Shown here piece by piece: positions 61,423-64,000 of a stretch of DNA of 64,000 nucleotides; within the stretch, counting starts at the first letter, position 1; the number at the start of each line of letters is the position of its first letter. The stretch is from Prevotella jejuni. Lineage in GTDB: Bacteria > Bacteroidota > Bacteroidia > Bacteroidales > Bacteroidaceae. The stretch covers positions 42,055-106,054 of the forward strand of contig NZ_FZNZ01000012.1 of assembly GCF_900187995.1 (NCBI RefSeq), in the 5' to 3' direction. The position numbers were made by a program, and so were the translations under genes. The notes under the pieces were generated by a model. The model was given only the letters and a program-made list of their open reading frames with translations, was not told where the DNA came from and did not search any database.

Positions 61423-61878
61423 CTATCCCTGGCCCGCTACCGGCCCACTTCCTCCTCCATTCTTTTTCTTATCCTCCTTTTTCTTGTCTTTCTCTGCTTC
61501 CTCCTTCTTCCTCACCGACTCATAGGAGTTAGCGGCTAACTCTCGCTTTAATTCTCCGCCAGGCGTGAAGACAACACGGGGCTTAATGGTTGCGGTCTTA
61601 AAATCCTCCTCCTTTTCGGCTCCTTTGCTCGATAGTGTGACACGCATTGAGCCAAACTCGCCCAACTGAATGCTGAAACCATCACGGAGATAATGGGGCA
61701 GACAATCGATAAAGTTATACAACACGTTCGACACATCACCACGTGTCAAGGACGAACGCCCCGCAATGTCACGTGCAATGTCGTCGAGCGACTTATGCCC
61801 AAGGTTAACAGGGTTAGCATAAAACTTTACTTCCTCCCGCTTCTGCGGATTTTTCTTTGGTACTAAACGAATTTTCAT
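61423..61878 (-). CDS. HU-family DNA-binding protein with a lysine-rich tail
   Basis: A 151-residue HU/IHF-family protein of the Bacteroidales type. The N-terminus 'KIRLVPKKNPQKREEVKFYA' is followed by 'LDDIARDIAGRSSLTRGDV' (helical dimer region), and 'FGSMRVTLSSKGAEKEEDFK' and 'IKPRVVFTPGGELKRELA' are the beta-arm segments. The C-terminal 35 residues are Lys/Glu-rich ('KKEEAEKDKKKEDKKK') and then Gly/Pro-rich. Such HU-like proteins bind and bend DNA as nucleoid proteins or act at mobile elements. It stands alone, and its terminator is at 61200. Confidence 0.85.
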   Translation of the reverse strand: MKIRLVPKKNPQKREEVKFYANPVNLGHKSLDDIARDIAGRSSLTRGDVSNVLYNFIDCLPHYLRDGFSIQLGEFGSMRVTLSSKGAEKEEDFKTATIKPRVVFTPGGELKRELAANSYESVRKKEEAEKDKKKEDKKKNGGGSGPVAGQG

Positions 61879-62041
61879 AATTCTTCGTGTTTAAAGTTAT
61901 ACATTAGATTCTTATTATCATAGCGTAGGGCAGCACGCCTCTGCAGCTTTCTTTGTGCTTCTTCATGCTGCCCCATTCTATTTTCTTGGTTCATTTCCTG
62001 CCTTTCATCGTCTCTTCTTTCCTCCTTTCCACATCCTCTTC

Positions 62042-62239
62042 CCGCTAAATACGTATTCCCTTGCTGCGCAATGCGTATCTACGTGCCGTTAGATACGGTG
62101 AGCGCTGCTGCTGAATGCGGTGAGCGCTGCCGTTACATACGCATCTAACGGCTGCGCAATGCGTATCTACGAGTAGCTAAATACGTATCTGCCAACACGT
62201 AGATACGGTGAGCGCAGCAACGGAATACGCATTTAACAG
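62042..62239. repeat. Array of nine 22-base units with ATRCG cores (array 4)
   Basis: Units begin at 62042 and every 22 bases to 62218. Each has an octamer at unit positions 8-15: ATACGTAT (2), ATGCGTAT (2), ATACGGTG (2), ATGCGGTG (1) or ATACGCAT (2). The 14-base spacers vary. ATACGTAT is palindromic, and ATACGCAT is the reverse complement of ATGCGTAT. Confidence 0.85.
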
Positions 62240-62260
62240 AAACCCTATCCGTTAGGCACT

Positions 62261-62279
62261 CCCTCCCCTTCGGGGAGGG
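62261..62279. other. GC-rich TTCG-type hairpin
   Basis: CCCTCCCC (62261-62268) and GGGGAGGG (62272-62279) form an 8-base stem with a TTC loop. It is preceded by CCGTTAGGCACT. Similar hairpins occur near 24024, 24112 and in the arms at 60884. Confidence 0.6.
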
Positions 62280-62307
62280 CCGGGGTGGGGTCTTACGGCG
62301 GTTCTTT

Positions 62308-62335
62308 AGGTGTCGCCTTTTAGAGGGCGACACCT
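62308..62335 (-). other. Perfect GC-rich stem just after the fimbrillin-like gene
   Basis: AGGTGTCGCC (62308-62317) and GGCGACACCT (62326-62335) are exact reverse complements with an 8-base loop. It begins 21 bases after the stop codon on the minus strand and lacks a T-run, so it is a poor intrinsic terminator; see the diversity-generating retroelement hypothesis. Confidence 0.7.
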
Positions 62336-62356
62336 GTAAAGGGGCTATCGCGAGAA

Positions 62357-63949
62357 CTACTGAAGCGCCTCCGCCCTGTACCCGTTGATGCGGTTGCTGT
62401 AGCTGTTCACGCTGACGCTACCACTGTCGAAGCCCAGGCGGTACGCATAGTAACTGTTCCATGGGTAAGCACTCGACGACCAATAGTAGCCATCGCGGCC
62501 AACATTGATCAGCTGACCAGAGAAGTAGAAACCCAAGGCGGGCAGGTAGAAATATTTGTTTGCATCGGCTGCAGAAGGAAGGCCGGAGGTGTTGATGCTA
62601 CTGTTAGTGTTGTTATAAAACTTGTATGTTGTACGCAAGTCAGTTGTATTATCGGCGGATTTCTCTGTGTCGTAATTATGCTCGGCTTGTAATACTGACT
62701 TCTTCTTAAACCACATGCCACCTTTATATAAATGACCCATAGTAGTCCAAAGTTCATCGCCGTCCCAACGAGGATCGCCGTACATGCAATACCAAGACAT
62801 CTCGTTAGCATTAGGAAGGTCTTTACATGATGCGTGGGTAGCTGGATTACTTACGCCATAACCTGGGTAATACTCGTTGTAGTAACGTGAGTCAGCGTTG
62901 CTCTGGGGGTAATTTGATGAACTGCTACCGTTTAATGTTGGCTGACCTGTGTTTCCTGACAAGTGCTTTGTCCATTCGTAACCATACCAATATTGCTGCT
63001 GGGCATCCCACATATAATAATGGTCGCCGTCGTAGTTTGTTACATCAAGGTTAGCGGTGATATTATAATACTTATTCTGGTCGTAGGTTGCTGATGATAA
63101 TGTCTTGGTTATAGTTCCCTCTGTACCAGTTGCAACGTCCTTCACCCAATAACGTATCTTTAGTATGTGCGTTCCTGGCTTTATTACGACGTATGCACCG
63201 TTGGTAGCTGCGCTTGTTGCGTTATTATTTAAAGGAAATCCATTAGCGTATATTCCGCTACCACCTGTTGAAACGATAATCTGGTTGCCTGTACCTGTCC
63301 CTGTTAGTTCGCCTGTTGTTGGGTTGAGCGTATAAGTACTGGTAATGTCGTTGTCTGAGTTAACCTCTACCTTAGTCAAGTAGCAGCCCTGTAAAATGGT
63401 ATTGCTGGTACGTGGCAAGAAGAGAAGGTAAGCTGCCTTATGGTCGAGTGTAAAGTTAAAATTACGCTCGCTTGCTATGCGTGTTGCTGTTGCCATACCA
63501 CAATCGCCTGATGCGCCAAAATGAGCGGTGCTGTTTGGCTCTGCCTGGCTTTGGTTTGCGGCGATTGTTACTTGGTTCTGATTGCCATTCTTACCAGGGT
63601 AATAAACTTCGTAAGACATGTGAGCTGTGTATGTGCCAGGAACTTTGAACTTAAAGTAAGCAGTTTTACCTGTTGGCGAATTGCTACTTGCGTTCCAAGT
63701 GCCGTTATCGTCCTTTACGTATATCTTATCGCCTGCTTCCCAAAAGAATTTACCGTCACTTTCCATTGATGTACGGGTTGTTGGGTCACCTGTTGAGAAA
63801 GTTGTTAGGTTTGCATCGTAATCTTTGCCATTGGGATTCTGCGCTATGTCCTCATTGGCACAAGAAGCAAAAGCCAAACCTATGCCGAACACAAGTGCCA
63901 GAGACTTTAAACGTGATGCGAATGAATGCTGTTTCATTGTTTTCTTCAT
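62357..63949 (-). CDS. Fimbrillin-family lipoprotein with a C-terminal C-type-lectin/FGE-like domain
   Basis: A 530-residue lipoprotein from the ATG at 63949; 'SLALVFGIGLAFASC' gives a lipobox. The N-terminal half (about 40-310) is fimbrillin-like: 'TTRTSMESDGKFFWEAGDKI', 'AAYLLFLPRT' and 'YNITANLDVTN'. The C-terminal part contains 'CKDLPNANEMSWYCMYGDPR' and ends in 'YFYLPALGFYFSGQLINVGR' then 'DGYYWSSSAYPWNSYY', a formylglycine-enzyme/C-type-lectin fold with a serine- and tyrosine-rich end. The last 33 codons are GC-rich (58 of 99 bases by my count) and rich in AAC, AGC and TAC, unlike the rest of the gene. It is probably surface-exposed and an adhesin or variable binding protein. The gene may extend to an earlier ATG at 63994. 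Confidence 0.82.
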   Translation of the reverse strand: MKKTMKQHSFASRLKSLALVFGIGLAFASCANEDIAQNPNGKDYDANLTTFSTGDPTTRTSMESDGKFFWEAGDKIYVKDDNGTWNASSNSPTGKTAYFKFKVPGTYTAHMSYEVYYPGKNGNQNQVTIAANQSQAEPNSTAHFGASGDCGMATATRIASERNFNFTLDHKAAYLLFLPRTSNTILQGCYLTKVEVNSDNDITSTYTLNPTTGELTGTGTGNQIIVSTGGSGIYANGFPLNNNATSAATNGAYVVIKPGTHILKIRYWVKDVATGTEGTITKTLSSATYDQNKYYNITANLDVTNYDGDHYYMWDAQQQYWYGYEWTKHLSGNTGQPTLNGSSSSNYPQSNADSRYYNEYYPGYGVSNPATHASCKDLPNANEMSWYCMYGDPRWDGDELWTTMGHLYKGGMWFKKKSVLQAEHNYDTEKSADNTTDLRTTYKFYNNTNSSINTSGLPSAADANKYFYLPALGFYFSGQLINVGRDGYYWSSSAYPWNSYYAYRLGFDSGSVSVNSYSNRINGYRAEALQ

Positions 63950-64000
63950 TTTTCGTTGTTCTTTTAGTTTATTACTTTCTGTTAGTCTTTCCATGATGGA

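Larger units (their letters stand above)
61879..62356. other. Gene-free stretch with a 9-unit array and hairpins
   Basis: Between the HU gene and the fimbrillin-like gene, both minus strand. It holds the 22-base array 4 (62042-62239), a TTCG-type hairpin (62261-62279) with the CCGTTAGGCACTCC motif, and a perfect stem (62308-62335) just past the fimbrillin stop. No coding frame is supported. Confidence 0.65.

Noticed and set aside
34726..62239. The 22-base arrays as CRISPR
   Set aside because: CRISPR repeats are longer and identical, with unique spacers of about 30 bases. Here the whole unit is 22 bases, the cores vary and no cas gene is present.
62145..62333. Minus-strand 62-codon frame
   Set aside because: It covers array 4 and the GC-rich hairpin and has no independent support.
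1..64000. tRNA, rRNA or integrase genes
   Set aside because: I saw no tRNA-like cloverleaf, rRNA-like stretch, integrase or transposase in any frame, so mobile status is inferred only from repeats.

Overview
The window reads as a chromosomal segment of a Bacteroidales bacterium, most likely an oral-type Prevotella. Supporting signs are Bacteroidetes-type promoters (TTTG or CTTG, about 20 bases, TAnnTTTG), start codons mostly without Shine-Dalgarno sequences, a type IX secretion (type B) C-terminal domain protein, a fimbrillin-like lipoprotein, outer-membrane barrel and LysM proteins, and the Bacteroidales gene order glmS-purF-carA-carB. The genus is inferred; no rRNA or tRNA gene was seen.

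Layout. Positions 1-21413 hold a Wzx/Wzy-type surface polysaccharide locus, all on the plus strand. It has an ATP-grasp/aminotransferase pair, a flippase, an FrhB-like Fe-S protein next to a pyruvyltransferase, a nucleotide-sugar dehydrogenase, eight glycosyltransferases, three acyl- or acetyltransferases and an EpsG-type polymerase. It ends with a conserved-looking module of sugar epimerase/reductase, WbuC cupin and WecA/WbpL-type initiating transferase. The part before 16514 is very A/T-rich and packed with ATGA overlaps; the part after 16837 looks more like the chromosome. A Wza-type export lipoprotein lies apart at 29809, with no Wzc kinase beside it.

From 21.4 to 43.4 kb are scattered housekeeping and envelope genes: TPR protein, HPPK-like protein, glucosaminidase, a CobW-type metallochaperone with a histidine tract, FKBP, MATE pump, metallophosphoesterase, then glmS-purF-carA-carB (all glutamine-amide users), lipoprotein, patatin, low-molecular-weight phosphatase and an AGE epimerase. 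From 43.5 to 64 kb are two uvrA paralogues, a T9SS cargo protein, a LysM/periplasmic-binding protein with an outer-membrane barrel and a POT peptide transporter, then WG-repeat, YccF, nitroreductase, NrnA, nucleotidyltransferase, HU and a fimbrillin-like protein with a C-terminal lectin-like domain.

The most unusual content is intergenic. Four unrelated-sequence arrays (34726-34835, 41741-41869, 52514-52657, 62042-62239) share an exact or near-exact 22-base period and a short palindromic core in each unit. Three copies of an 86-base element with 10-base inverted ends lie at 16673, 41411 and 48168. A repeat of about 290 bases occurs at 24185 and 47660, and a near-perfect 41-base inverted repeat at 60760-60924 lies between direct repeats. 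The fimbrillin-like gene ends in a GC-rich, N/Y/S-rich segment followed at once by a perfect GC-rich hairpin, as in targets of diversity-generating retroelements, although no reverse transcriptase lies in the window.
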